A program made the translations under genes and the position numbers. A DNA stretch of 64,000 bases, from assembly GCF_000023785.1 (NCBI RefSeq), contig NC_012982.1:1488001-1552000 (forward strand). Reading direction: 5' to 3'. Under the pieces are notes generated by a model. That model did no database searches and was not told where the DNA came from. It saw nothing but the letters and a program-made list of their open reading frames with translations. How positions within the stretch are numbered: the first letter of the stretch is position 1; the number at the start of each line of letters is the position of its first letter. Shown here piece after piece: positions 53,888 through 61,713 of this stretch. The DNA comes from Hirschia baltica ATCC 49814 (GTDB lineage: Bacteria; Pseudomonadota; Alphaproteobacteria; Caulobacterales; Hyphomonadaceae).

Positions 53888-55135
53888 TTATATGCATTGG
53901 GAAGTCAGGTTTGGAAAACCATTGAGCGTGGTTGAGTAAGTGGTGGTGTAAACACCGGTATGGGCGAGGATCACGCGGTCCCCGGGGGTAAGTGCTTTGG
54001 GCAAATGATAGCGAAATTCTTCAGCGTAGATCACATCATTAGAATCACATGTCTGACCTGCCATAATCACAGGACCAACTTCGCCTTCATGGTGTGTATA
54101 AACCGGGTAATCAATTTGCGTTTCTACCAATCCGCCATAGCGGCCAATATCAAGATAGACCCAACGAATATCAGGATTGGTATGGCTAGGGGCGACCAAA
54201 ACCACTTCTGCCAAAATGAAGCCTGCATCAGCTGGCAAATAGCGACCTGGTTCTGTGTAAATAAGCGGCGCATTTGTTTTGAAATACTTGGCGACATAAT
54301 GCGCAATAGCATCACAGAAAGTCGTGATTGGCGGCACAGTTTTTCGATAGTTTGTCGGGAAACCACCACCAACATCGAGCACTTTCATTGTGTCTACGCC
54401 TTGCTTGCGCAATGCCTCAAACACTTCAGCAGCCGCGCGTATTGGCGCATTCCAAGAAGCAGGGTTTAGCTGTTGAGAGCCTGTGTGAAATGAAATTCCG
54501 TGTGCAATCAAACCACTAGAATTAGCTTTTAAAAGCCAATCAAGGGCCTTTTCAGGAGGGCATCCAAACTTGATAGACAAAGGAGAAACTGCACCTGATC
54601 CATCGGTCGTGATCCGGCAAATCACTTTTGAACCCGGTGCATGCGTGATGATTTTGTCTAATTCTAATGCTGCATCAAAAACGTATTGTTCAACGCCGCG
54701 TTGATATGCAGCTTTGATTTCGCTCGCTTTTTTTAGCGGATTTCCGTAAAGAATATCTTTTGCTTGCGCGCCAGCGGCCAGACACATGTCGATTTCTTGA
54801 ATGCTAGCACATTCAAAATAACATCCTAATTTGTTCAAACGTTTAAGCAGATCAGGGTGAGGATTCGCTTTGATCGCATAATGATGATTAGCCCGCGGCA
54901 ATGCAGTTTTAAGCGCTTTATAATTGCGTTCAACCACGTCCAGCTCAACAACAAGATGAGGTGTCGGTCCATCATAAGCAGCAATGAAGTTTTGCAATGC
55001 GCGACTTGTCGATGTCTGGATAGTTCCATGACCTAGGGCAGGGTTAGTACCAGTTTGTTTAAACACAGTTTTTGCGTCAATAAATGACTTGTCAGGCGTG
55101 TCACTTGGTTTGCTAACGGTCTGGGGAACGGGCAT
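53888..55135 (-). CDS. Fold-III PLP-dependent ornithine/lysine decarboxylase-like enzyme
   Basis: This 415-residue enzyme belongs to the alanine-racemase-fold decarboxylases (eukaryotic-type ornithine decarboxylase, bacterial LdcC/ODC, diaminopimelate decarboxylase relatives). The PLP Lys is in HYAIKANPHPDLL. HTGSQQ and VLDVGGGFPTNY bind the phosphate. YTEPGRYLPADAG and GQTCDSNDVIYAEE carry the dimer-shared active-site Cys and Asp of ornithine decarboxylases. An N-terminal extension of ~40 residues (to about SFIDAKTVFKQTG) is unusual. Start is at 55135 with GGAGG 6 bp upstream. The product is probably putrescine or cadaverine. Confidence 0.9.
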   Translation of the reverse strand: MPVPQTVSKPSDTPDKSFIDAKTVFKQTGTNPALGHGTIQTSTSRALQNFIAAYDGPTPHLVVELDVVERNYKALKTALPRANHHYAIKANPHPDLLKRLNKLGCYFECASIQEIDMCLAAGAQAKDILYGNPLKKASEIKAAYQRGVEQYVFDAALELDKIITHAPGSKVICRITTDGSGAVSPLSIKFGCPPEKALDWLLKANSSGLIAHGISFHTGSQQLNPASWNAPIRAAAEVFEALRKQGVDTMKVLDVGGGFPTNYRKTVPPITTFCDAIAHYVAKYFKTNAPLIYTEPGRYLPADAGFILAEVVLVAPSHTNPDIRWVYLDIGRYGGLVETQIDYPVYTHHEGEVGPVIMAGQTCDSNDVIYAEEFRYHLPKALTPGDRVILAHTGVYTTTYSTTLNGFPNLTSQCI

Positions 55136-55524
55136 AAGCGACCTCCGCAGAGAGAGCATCAAGTGATGCGAAGATGAAAATTGTAAGCACTAGCTAAATC
55201 CACAAAAAACGAGAAACTCGTAACTTTACGAACCGCTGATCTCCTTGCTTACTCATCGTCTCTGGGTCGATCTTTGGTAAATTTCCATATAGCGCAAAAA
55301 ATCATCATGTAAAGTGTTTGATTTTGTAATGCAGCAATAAAAGTAAATGCTGACAAATTGGGTTTGGATACGACTAACGCCTTTATTAAGAATAATAATC
55401 AATTGCAATAGTTGACTAATCTTCATGAGAATGAGAATTGTTATCAAGTAAGTGGTGTTTCGATCGGGAAATCTCCTGTGTGAACATTGCGAAGTCAAAT
55501 GTTTCAAGTTCAAAAGAAGAAAAA
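55136..55524. other. Divergent intergenic region with Fur box
   Basis: This 389-bp region separates the decarboxylase operon (minus) from the ApbE-fusion operon (plus). A strong Fur-like box lies at 55427-55445. Upstream of it is the AT-rich sequence AATAATAATCAATTGCAATAG, with TTGACT at 55412-55417 as a possible -35. The left half is AT-rich, with no gene or RNA that I can support. Confidence 0.5.
55427..55445 (+). promoter_or_regulatory. Fur box upstream of the ApbE-DUF2271 gene
   Basis: GAGAATGAGAATTGTTATC matches the 19-bp Fur consensus GATAATGATAATCATTATC at 15 positions. It sits 80 bp before the chosen start codon. It predicts repression under iron-replete conditions. Confidence 0.7.
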
Positions 55525-57024
55525 ATGGCGTTTCGGTATTTTCCAAATTATTCACGCGTGATTGCAGCCGCTATGGTGGCATCTATTGTTCAGCCAGCCC
55601 TGGCGAATGAGTACAGTTTCCAAGCTGACCATGTTTTGGGAACTGAAGTGAAAATGACAGTTGAGGCGAGCTCTCAAGAAGTCGCGCAGTTTGCTTGGGA
55701 GCAAGCGCGATCAGAAATATCCAGATTGGAAAAGATATTTAGCTCTAGAGATAGTCATGCAGAACTGGCTGTCTTGAACGATCGAAAATCATTAGAAGTA
55801 TCATCCGAGCTAAGTGAGCTGCTTACAGCTTGCAAAGCATGGCATGAGAAAACCAATGGTGCTTTGCATTGCGGAATGGGCAAGCTTGTAAAGGTTTGGA
55901 AAAATTCAGAAAAATCAGGGGTTCTTCCAAGTGATTCTGAAATCAAACCTCTCCTTGATGCAGTTGCTTTGAATAACTTCATCGACATTAAATCCAACAG
56001 TTTTGTACAATTGAGCGAAGGTGTTGAGCTCAATGTTGATGCGGTGGCTAAAGGGAAGATAATAGATAAAGCATCGCAAGCGGCACTTGCAATAGATGGA
56101 GTACAGGGCGTCGTCCTAAACATCGGGGGTGATATCCGCACTTTAGGAAAGTTATCTGAGAGCGCTGTAAAAGTAGGTGTGTCATCCGGAAATAGTGCTG
56201 ATAATTCAACACCTGACGATTTGGTGCGGGTTGCAAATGCTGCGATAGCGACAAGCGGTGCAGGACAACGAGACTTTAACATATCTGGGCAGACATATTC
56301 GCATATTGTGTCGCCTTTTAATGGTCGCCCTCAGGAAATTGTTGATTATGTTTCAGTGATTGCACCATCTGCTGAGGAAGCCGATGCCTTAGCGACAGCT
56401 TTTTCTGTGATGGGTATTTCGCAGAGCCTCCTTTATGCAAATACTCACGAAGGTATTGAAACCTTTATTTTTTCTAAAGGAGGAACGCTTTTCAAAAGTA
56501 AAGGGTGGGAAGGATTAAGAGTACCAGTTGAGGTAATTACCGCGGCTGAGGCAGGTGTTGAAAATCCATGGGCTCCTGATTGGAAAATGCGTGTAAAATA
56601 CAGCGTGCCTGAAATCGATATCAGTGATTATGAATATCCATATATCGTTGCTTGGGTGACAGATGCTGAAAACAAGCCAGTCAAGCATTTGCTTATGTTG
56701 GGCGATAGTCCCCGATGGATTGAAGAAAATTATGTTCATTGGCGCCGTGTTGGCAGAAAACAGCCAGCGGTGATTGATCATGTAGCCCGTCCAACCAAAC
56801 CGCCGGGAGTGTATGATATTGAATGGGATGGTGTTGATGATCACGGGCGTCCAGTAGAGCAGGGTGAATACATACTACATATTGAAGCCTCAAGAGAGCA
56901 TGGCGGACATCAATATGTAAAATTGCCAGTGAATCTCTCAAATACAGCAGATGTTTGGACGGTGGACCCAGGGTCTGAGCTTGGTAAAATATCTATAGAT
57001 TTTTCAAAGACTAAAAGCTCATGA
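55525..57024 (+). CDS. ApbE-type FAD:protein FMN transferase fused to a DUF2271 domain
   Basis: ApbE attaches FMN to Ser/Thr of target proteins in the periplasm or membrane. I chose the ATG at 55525, before an exported signal (about residues 9-28, RVIAAAMVASIVQPALA, cleaved after ALA). The in-frame ATG at 55438 is unlikely. The ApbE domain (about 30-340) has GTEVKMTV, LEKIFSSRDSHAELAVLN, ELNVDAVAKGKIIDKA, GVVLNIGGDIRTLG and YSHIVSPFNGRPQE. The DUF2271 domain follows (about 360-495, APDWKMRVKYSVPEIDIS... GVYDIEWDGVDDHG), a periplasmic domain often found near PepSY proteins. It is about 500 residues, longer than plain ApbE (~330). It overlaps the next gene by 4 bp. Confidence 0.9.
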   Translation: MAFRYFPNYSRVIAAAMVASIVQPALANEYSFQADHVLGTEVKMTVEASSQEVAQFAWEQARSEISRLEKIFSSRDSHAELAVLNDRKSLEVSSELSELLTACKAWHEKTNGALHCGMGKLVKVWKNSEKSGVLPSDSEIKPLLDAVALNNFIDIKSNSFVQLSEGVELNVDAVAKGKIIDKASQAALAIDGVQGVVLNIGGDIRTLGKLSESAVKVGVSSGNSADNSTPDDLVRVANAAIATSGAGQRDFNISGQTYSHIVSPFNGRPQEIVDYVSVIAPSAEEADALATAFSVMGISQSLLYANTHEGIETFIFSKGGTLFKSKGWEGLRVPVEVITAAEAGVENPWAPDWKMRVKYSVPEIDISDYEYPYIVAWVTDAENKPVKHLLMLGDSPRWIEENYVHWRRVGRKQPAVIDHVARPTKPPGVYDIEWDGVDDHGRPVEQGEYILHIEASREHGGHQYVKLPVNLSNTADVWTVDPGSELGKISIDFSKTKSS

Positions 57025-57659
57025 CTGATAATGCGCTAACGCTGGTTCATAGGTTCAGGATACCTAAATTAAAGAAAGCGGTCATCTATAAATTTGCTAG
57101 AGCGGCTCATAACTATCTATCTGCTTTTGCATTTATGGCGCTCATGTTTTTTTCTGTTACTGGCTTGCTACTCAATCATCCGGAATGGCTGAAAACAAAA
57201 GCGACACCCATAAGTCAGGAAGTCTCTCTACCTATGGAGAGTATTGAGCATGTTTTGGCGCAAGACAATCCAGAAGAATTTTTGGAGAGTGCTTTGAGGA
57301 AAGCTTCAAATTTCTCTGGGGAATTTGCAAATGCTGAAATATTTGAAGATGAAGCCATGTTGCGTTTTAAAGGCGTAAAAGGGGATACGACCGCTCATAT
57401 CGATCTAAATTCAGGTTTGGCTCGGCTTGAAACAAAGCGTTCAAACGTAAGTGGATTTATACGTGACCTCCATCGCGGCAAAGAGGCCGGGAAAGTTTGG
57501 AGATTTGTGATTGATGTAATTGCTGTCTTTATCATGACGCTTTCACTTATTGGCTTTTTCCTATTTTTCACGATGCGTTTTCGTTTGGTAACAAGCATGA
57601 AGCTGGTCGGGGCAAGTGTTGTTTTCTTTATCGGGATACTCACCTTTTTTGTGTCGTGA
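57021..57659 (+). CDS. PepSY-associated transmembrane protein
   Basis: This 212-residue inner-membrane protein has helices at about 30-52 (AHNYLSAFAFMALMFFSVTGLLLNH), 163-186 and 193-211, with a periplasmic region between. The histidines at helix ends (RAAHNYLSA, LLNHPEW, DLHRGKEAG) are typical of PepSY-TM proteins, which are associated with ferric-siderophore reduction or transmembrane electron transfer. It overlaps the ApbE-fusion gene by ATGA, so the flavin transferase and this membrane protein are expressed together. No flavinylation motif (DxxxGA[ST]) with the required Asp is visible. Confidence 0.85.
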   Translation: MTDNALTLVHRFRIPKLKKAVIYKFARAAHNYLSAFAFMALMFFSVTGLLLNHPEWLKTKATPISQEVSLPMESIEHVLAQDNPEEFLESALRKASNFSGEFANAEIFEDEAMLRFKGVKGDTTAHIDLNSGLARLETKRSNVSGFIRDLHRGKEAGKVWRFVIDVIAVFIMTLSLIGFFLFFTMRFRLVTSMKLVGASVVFFIGILTFFVS

Positions 57660-57696
57660 AATAGAAAAATTCAATGATTTTGCCTATGTAAATAAT

Positions 57697-57715
57697 GATA
57701 ATGACTTGCATTCTC
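57697..57715 (+). promoter_or_regulatory. Second Fur box, before the DUF4198 gene
   Basis: GATAATGACTTGCATTCTC matches the Fur consensus at 14 of 19 positions and forms an inverted repeat TGATAATG-N5-CATTCTCA. It lies 47 bp before the ATG, so the DUF4198 gene has its own iron-responsive promoter in addition to any read-through. Confidence 0.65.
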
Positions 57716-57761
57716 AAAATATGTCTGACAAGAACGTTTAGGAGAAATTGGAGAGAATTCT

Positions 57762-58565
57762 ATGTTTAAAAAAATGGCTTTGATTAGTGTCGGGATTTGG
57801 TGTTTGGGCAGCACATCTGCATATGCACATACGTCTTTTATGAGGCCTAATGCATTTGATTTTACTCAAGGTAAGAATATCACAATTGAGTCTTCATTCA
57901 CTGAAGATTTTTCAAACCCTGAAGTCGGTGTGAAATCAGGTGATTGGCATTATATCGCGCCCAATGGTGTGCGCTATTCATATGACAATGTTGTAGAATT
58001 GAAACAAACGACAATTCTTGAAAATACCATAAGCCAATCAGGAACTTATAAATTTTCAACGGGAGAGCGTCTTGGCCGGAAAGGTAAGATGATTCAGACT
58101 GCAACGGGAGAGCTTAAAGCTGCTCGCGGTGAAAATGGTGCTGAGGTTGAGCTAGCCGAAGGTGAGACATTTGTAACCTCACAAACCGCGACTGTTGCCA
58201 ATGTTTATGTTTCTAAAGGGGCACCAACAGATAGTGCTGTGAATGAAACTATTGGCCGCTTGGTATTTCATCCACTGAGCCACCCCAATGAATTGTATGT
58301 CGGTGAAAGCTTTCAATTAAAAGTGACTTTTGATGGCCAGCCAATGGCTGATCAGGACATGGAATTACTGCGTGAAGGTGGTCATTATTCCGATGATAAA
58401 GGTAAGAAACAAGTCACAACAAACTCAGATGGGATTCTAGATCTTAGCCTTGAGCAACCTGGCGTATATCTTTTGTATACGCGTCATCGTGCTGAGGCAC
58501 CTGCAGGTTCGGAAACAGATATTCGAAGCTATTCAACCTCTCTGACCTTCGAAGTCACACGCTAA
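57762..58565 (+). CDS. Periplasmic DUF4198-family protein
   Basis: This 267-residue exported protein has a DUF4198 fold (about 22-260), related to extracytoplasmic partners of nickel/cobalt transporters. The signal ends STSAYA, so cleavage would expose an N-terminal His (HTSFMRP). N-terminal histidines bind copper or nickel in several secreted proteins. Other motifs are RLVFHPLSHPNELYVGE and TNSDGILDLSLEQPGVYLLYTRHRAEA, an Ig-like beta fold. It is Fur-box controlled and adjacent to the ApbE/PepSY pair. Binding of a metal ion in the periplasm is a reasonable hypothesis; the metal is unknown. Confidence 0.82.
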   Translation: MFKKMALISVGIWCLGSTSAYAHTSFMRPNAFDFTQGKNITIESSFTEDFSNPEVGVKSGDWHYIAPNGVRYSYDNVVELKQTTILENTISQSGTYKFSTGERLGRKGKMIQTATGELKAARGENGAEVELAEGETFVTSQTATVANVYVSKGAPTDSAVNETIGRLVFHPLSHPNELYVGESFQLKVTFDGQPMADQDMELLREGGHYSDDKGKKQVTTNSDGILDLSLEQPGVYLLYTRHRAEAPAGSETDIRSYSTSLTFEVTR

Positions 58566-58596
58566 TCAAATCATTCTTAATTATCGGGGTAATCCT

Positions 58597-59145
58597 ATGA
58601 ATATTCTAAAATCCGTCCTTTTAGGGGCAGTACCTGTTTTTGCTTTAGCAGCATGCGCGACAACAGATCTTGCAGCTTCTGCTCCTGAAGCTGTTGAAGT
58701 CACCGAAACTGTAACTGGTGCAAAAAGTGAAACAAAATCAAAAGATAAAGAAAATGCAAAACCAAAACGCGTGTCCAAAGGTGGTGGGCATTCAAAGGCT
58801 GATTTCTACAATGCATATGATGCAGATGGAGACGGAAATGTCAGTCAGGAAGAGTATAAAAAAGTACGTGACGCTGGTTTTGATGCACGAGACCCAAATA
58901 GTGACGAACAGGTTCTCGTTGATGAATATGTTGCTGAATATGAAGCCCGTTTAGCTCAGGACTTAGCTGAACAACGTGACAGGCAGTTAAAGCAAGCATA
59001 TGTGCGCTTTGGTATTCTGGATGCGGATAAAGATGGCATTCTCACCCGAGAAGAATTCCAAGCTTCAGGTGTTCGTATGTTTAGTCGTTTAGATTCAAAT
59101 GCTGATGGTGTCGTCAATGAAATTGACGAAAAAGACGCATACTAA
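58597..59145 (+). CDS. EF-hand calcium-binding lipoprotein
   Basis: This 182-residue lipoprotein has signal MNILKSVLLGAVPVFALAAC, with lipobox ALAAC at Cys20. After a Lys/Glu-rich low-complexity linker (about 50-65) come EF-hand loops: DADGDGNVSQEE (about 75), a degenerate DPNSDEQVLVDE, DADKDGILTREE (about 145) and DSNADGVVNEID (about 167). Calcium binding is likely in three of them. It follows the DUF4198 gene by 31 bp and forms the end of the iron-regulated plus-strand cluster. Confidence 0.9.
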   Translation: MNILKSVLLGAVPVFALAACATTDLAASAPEAVEVTETVTGAKSETKSKDKENAKPKRVSKGGGHSKADFYNAYDADGDGNVSQEEYKKVRDAGFDARDPNSDEQVLVDEYVAEYEARLAQDLAEQRDRQLKQAYVRFGILDADKDGILTREEFQASGVRMFSRLDSNADGVVNEIDEKDAY

Positions 59146-59224
59146 AAGTTTGCGTTTGTAAATCGGTTTGAAATTGTGGCTGCGATTTTCATGAATATTT
59201 TCAGATAATTGCAGCGACAAAATG

Positions 59225-59266
59225 AGGGTTCTAGTCACTGTGGCCGTGATTAGAACCCTTTGTTTT
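59225..59266 (+). terminator. Bidirectional-type terminator between the EF-hand and tonB genes
   Basis: AGGGTTCTA pairs with TAGAACCCT, extended by GTCAC/GTGAT-like pairs, around a 7-nt loop. TTGTTTT follows on the plus strand and TCATTTTG on the minus strand. It separates two convergent operons. Confidence 0.82.
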
Positions 59267-59310
59267 GAGGCATAGAATAAGTTGGATACAAATGAGAGGT
59301 GCTGAGACCT

Positions 59311-60192
59311 CTATTTGCCTTTTATTTCCACAGTAAAGCTAGTTTTTGCTTTGTTGGGAGGAAGGGGAAATGGACTTGCTCTGCGTATTAATTTCAAAGC
59401 TTCTCTATCAAACCGGTTTGATCCTGAACTTTTTGAAATCGAAATTGCATCTATTTGACCGTCATGTGTGATGGTGAATGCAACGAATGCTGAGCCGGGG
59501 CTGGTTGCACGCGGTTTTTTGCGCCGTGTTAAGTGCTGCAATACCAGACCTTTATAATTGCTTTCTGCCGCGTTGCCGACTGCTGTGTTATTGTGTTTGC
59601 GGTGTGCTGATTGTGTGGCTGCACTAGAGAAGTTTTGTGCTTTTGATGCTGCCAATTTGGTTTCATCATTGGGATGTTTTTTATGTGTTGCTGCGGATGA
59701 TGAGGTTTTACCTGCATCTTTTGCATTTTCGGGATCGTTCGTTTTTGTCGTGTCGGTTTGAGATGTTTGTTTGGATGTTGGGGGTGTCTCCACGCTCTCT
59801 TTAACTGCAGCTTTGGTTTTCGGTAGAGGCGTTGCAGGAAGCTTGGGAATTGCAATCTTATCCTGTGGAATTTCTGGCTTTAATTCTACAGGCTTAGGCG
59901 GCTTTGATTTGGCTGCCGGAGGTTTGATTGATGTTTTTGTGTCCTTGATCTGTTTGCGAGGTGGAGGTGGGCTTTTTTGTGTAGGCTCCTCTGTGTCGTC
60001 TGCTTTCGTAGATGGGGTTGCTTCAACTGAGTGAGGGATGTTGAAAGAACTATTCCAATTTACACTCATCGAACTGCCAGCGACTAACGCCGTTTCTGGT
60101 TCTGCTTGCGGGGTAATTATGAGCAGACTAGCATGTGCAGAGCAGGCAAATGTAAAACAAACGCTCGCTTTTAAAATTTTAGAACGGGTCAT
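59311..60192 (-). CDS. TonB energy-transducing protein
   Basis: This 293-residue TonB-family protein has an N-terminal membrane anchor (about 5-28, KILKASVCFTFACSAHASLLII). A long Pro/Lys/Thr-rich periplasmic spacer follows (about 60-190, with PPPPRKQ and KPPAAKSKPPKPV). The C-terminal TonB domain is YKGLVLQHLTRRKKP... GSAFVAFTITHDGQIDAISISKSSGSNRFDREALKLIRRASPFPLPP. It transmits proton-motive force from ExbBD to receptors. It is the last gene of the receptor-exbB-exbD-exbD-tonB set, with a 4-bp overlap with exbD2. Confidence 0.95.
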   Translation of the reverse strand: MTRSKILKASVCFTFACSAHASLLIITPQAEPETALVAGSSMSVNWNSSFNIPHSVEATPSTKADDTEEPTQKSPPPPRKQIKDTKTSIKPPAAKSKPPKPVELKPEIPQDKIAIPKLPATPLPKTKAAVKESVETPPTSKQTSQTDTTKTNDPENAKDAGKTSSSAATHKKHPNDETKLAASKAQNFSSAATQSAHRKHNNTAVGNAAESNYKGLVLQHLTRRKKPRATSPGSAFVAFTITHDGQIDAISISKSSGSNRFDREALKLIRRASPFPLPPNKAKTSFTVEIKGK

Positions 60193-60572
60193 TGGGAAAT
60201 ATTCTCCGTCATTATGACTATCTGGAAAGCGCCCTGAGTCTTAATTTCTTTGATCCGATTTAATAGGTCATGCGCTGGTAGGTTTTTGTCGGGAAGGATT
60301 TTTATCACCGAGGTTTCAGGTGGCTGGCTCTGCAGGTATTGATGCAAGCTAACATTGTCCTGCCCTTCATGAGATAGCGAATTGTCTTGCAATATTATGA
60401 GCGCATCAGGAGGAACACAGCAGTCTAGATCTGATGTTTGAGTGAATTCCAAAGAGTCATGTTTGGGACCAGAAAGCGAGCCGGCGACCATGAAAAAAAT
60501 CAAGATCAGAAAAACGATATTGATCAATGATATAATCGGTTCACGTTTGGAGGCGCGTTGAACTTTTCTCAT
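60189..60572 (-). CDS. ExbD-family protein, second copy
   Basis: This 127-residue single-pass inner-membrane protein of the ExbD/TolR type has a basic N-terminus, then transmembrane segment IISLINIVFLILIFFMVAGSL with the Asp position of ExbD replaced by Asn (LINIVFL). The periplasmic domain is PPDALIILQDNSL...VSLHQYLQ. The usual ExbD protonatable residue at this site is Asp (LIDVxFLLL), so this subunit may be structural. It overlaps both neighbours by 4 bp. Confidence 0.85.
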   Translation of the reverse strand: MRKVQRASKREPIISLINIVFLILIFFMVAGSLSGPKHDSLEFTQTSDLDCCVPPDALIILQDNSLSHEGQDNVSLHQYLQSQPPETSVIKILPDKNLPAHDLLNRIKEIKTQGAFQIVIMTENISQ

Positions 60573-60955
60573 TGCGGCTCCATTACATTTATCTGAAGTC
60601 CATCAATGCCATTTAGCTGAGTTAATACCGTTGTCAGTCTTTGGGTTGAAACATCTTCGTTTACCGATATTGCAATTAAAGTTCGGCCCTTCGCCTTTAA
60701 AGCTCGAATATGTTTGTAAGCTAAATCATCAGACTGCTCGCTCGTGTTTAACGTTACTTTTTGAGCGCCGATATTGAGCCGTATTATGTCTTCATTTTGA
60801 ACAGATGATGTTGATTGAGAACCGCTGCTGATTTCGATTTCTGAGAACTTTGTGAATGTGGATGCCAGCATGAAAAAAAGCAGCAGAAGAAAAATTACAT
60901 CTATGAGTGATGTAATTGATGTTCGCTTGCGGACATACGCACGTTTAAGCGCCAT
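60569..60955 (-). CDS. exbD: ExbD-family protein, first copy
   Basis: This 128-residue ExbD has the canonical transmembrane motif SLIDVIFLLLLFFMLAST, with the essential Asp that conducts protons with ExbB. The periplasmic domain follows. The start overlaps the exbB stop by 11 bp. It pairs with a second ExbD-like protein lacking that Asp. Confidence 0.92.
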   Translation of the reverse strand: MALKRAYVRKRTSITSLIDVIFLLLLFFMLASTFTKFSEIEISSGSQSTSSVQNEDIIRLNIGAQKVTLNTSEQSDDLAYKHIRALKAKGRTLIAISVNEDVSTQRLTTVLTQLNGIDGLQINVMEPQ

Positions 60956-61613
60956 ATTGCGAAACCTCTGCTGTATTGATTTGGGGTTCTGCAGCTTGAG
61001 GGGTGTCTAGTGTGGATATGGCGTGCTCAGCAAAGCGACGTTCATTGTCCATTTGAGCCTCAAACCAAGAGAGTGCAATTGATGTCGGCATTGCGACGGC
61101 CAATCCCGCAGCAGTCGTCATGAGAGCAACCCAAATACCACCCGCAAGAATGGCTGGGTCAACTTGGGAGCCTGCGCCTTGCAATGCTCTGAAAGCTTCG
61201 ATCATCCCAAGAACGGTTCCAAAAAGGCCGAGTAGGGGCGCGAGTTGTGCAACCATATCCAACGTTCGAAACCCTCGTTCAAATGGTTGAAAAGCTTGTT
61301 CAGCCTCAGATTCTAATCGTTTGTTGATATTCTCACGGCCATGAAGCGACATACCCAATTGTATCATGGGCATTAGACAATGCTTGCTCGGCTCAAGCGC
61401 ACTTTTTGCCGGATCTTTCAGCCCATTATCCCATTGAAATAAGGCTTGTTTTAGTAATTTGTGTCGACCAATCTCATTGGTATAAAATTGCCAAAGTTTA
61501 TAAAGGATCAGCGTGAATGTAAGGACTGAGGTTAGAGCCAGAATAACGAGCACAGGCCCGCCCATTTCATAAATTTTACCAAAAGAGCTAAAGTAAGAAC
61601 TACCTGAAGTCAT
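60945..61613 (-). CDS. exbB: ExbB/TolQ-type proton-channel subunit
   Basis: This 222-residue MotA/TolQ/ExbB-family protein has three transmembrane helices (about 15-36, 118-140 with MVAQLAPLLGLFGTVLGMIEAF, and 160-185). The signature GLFGTVLGMIEAF and the following SQVDPAILAGGIWVALMTTAAGLAVAMP are typical. With ExbD it energises TonB; it lies downstream of the TonB receptor, separated by a hairpin. Confidence 0.93.
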   Translation of the reverse strand: MTSGSSYFSSFGKIYEMGGPVLVILALTSVLTFTLILYKLWQFYTNEIGRHKLLKQALFQWDNGLKDPAKSALEPSKHCLMPMIQLGMSLHGRENINKRLESEAEQAFQPFERGFRTLDMVAQLAPLLGLFGTVLGMIEAFRALQGAGSQVDPAILAGGIWVALMTTAAGLAVAMPTSIALSWFEAQMDNERRFAEHAISTLDTPQAAEPQINTAEVSQYGA

Positions 61614-61664
61614 TTTGCGAATTTCCGATTGGATGCATAAGAATTGCTCTAAGATATGAATGTT

Positions 61665-61704
61665 GAAAACAGGAGCAGACCCTGTGTTGGTCGCTCCTGT
61701 TTTC
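61665..61704 (-). terminator. Hairpin between receptor and exbB
   Basis: A twelve-base inverted repeat, GAAAACAGGAGC with GCTCCTGTTTTC, encloses a 16-nt loop. The T-run lies within the stem, so it could act as a partial terminator or 3'-stabilising element between the highly expressed receptor and the transducing genes. Confidence 0.65.
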
Positions 61705-61713
61705 GTTTCTAAA

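Noticed and set aside
53960-54519. 169-codon plus-strand frame opposite the decarboxylase gene
   Set aside because: It lies antisense to a well-supported enzyme, has no ribosome site, and its composition reflects the complement of the real gene.
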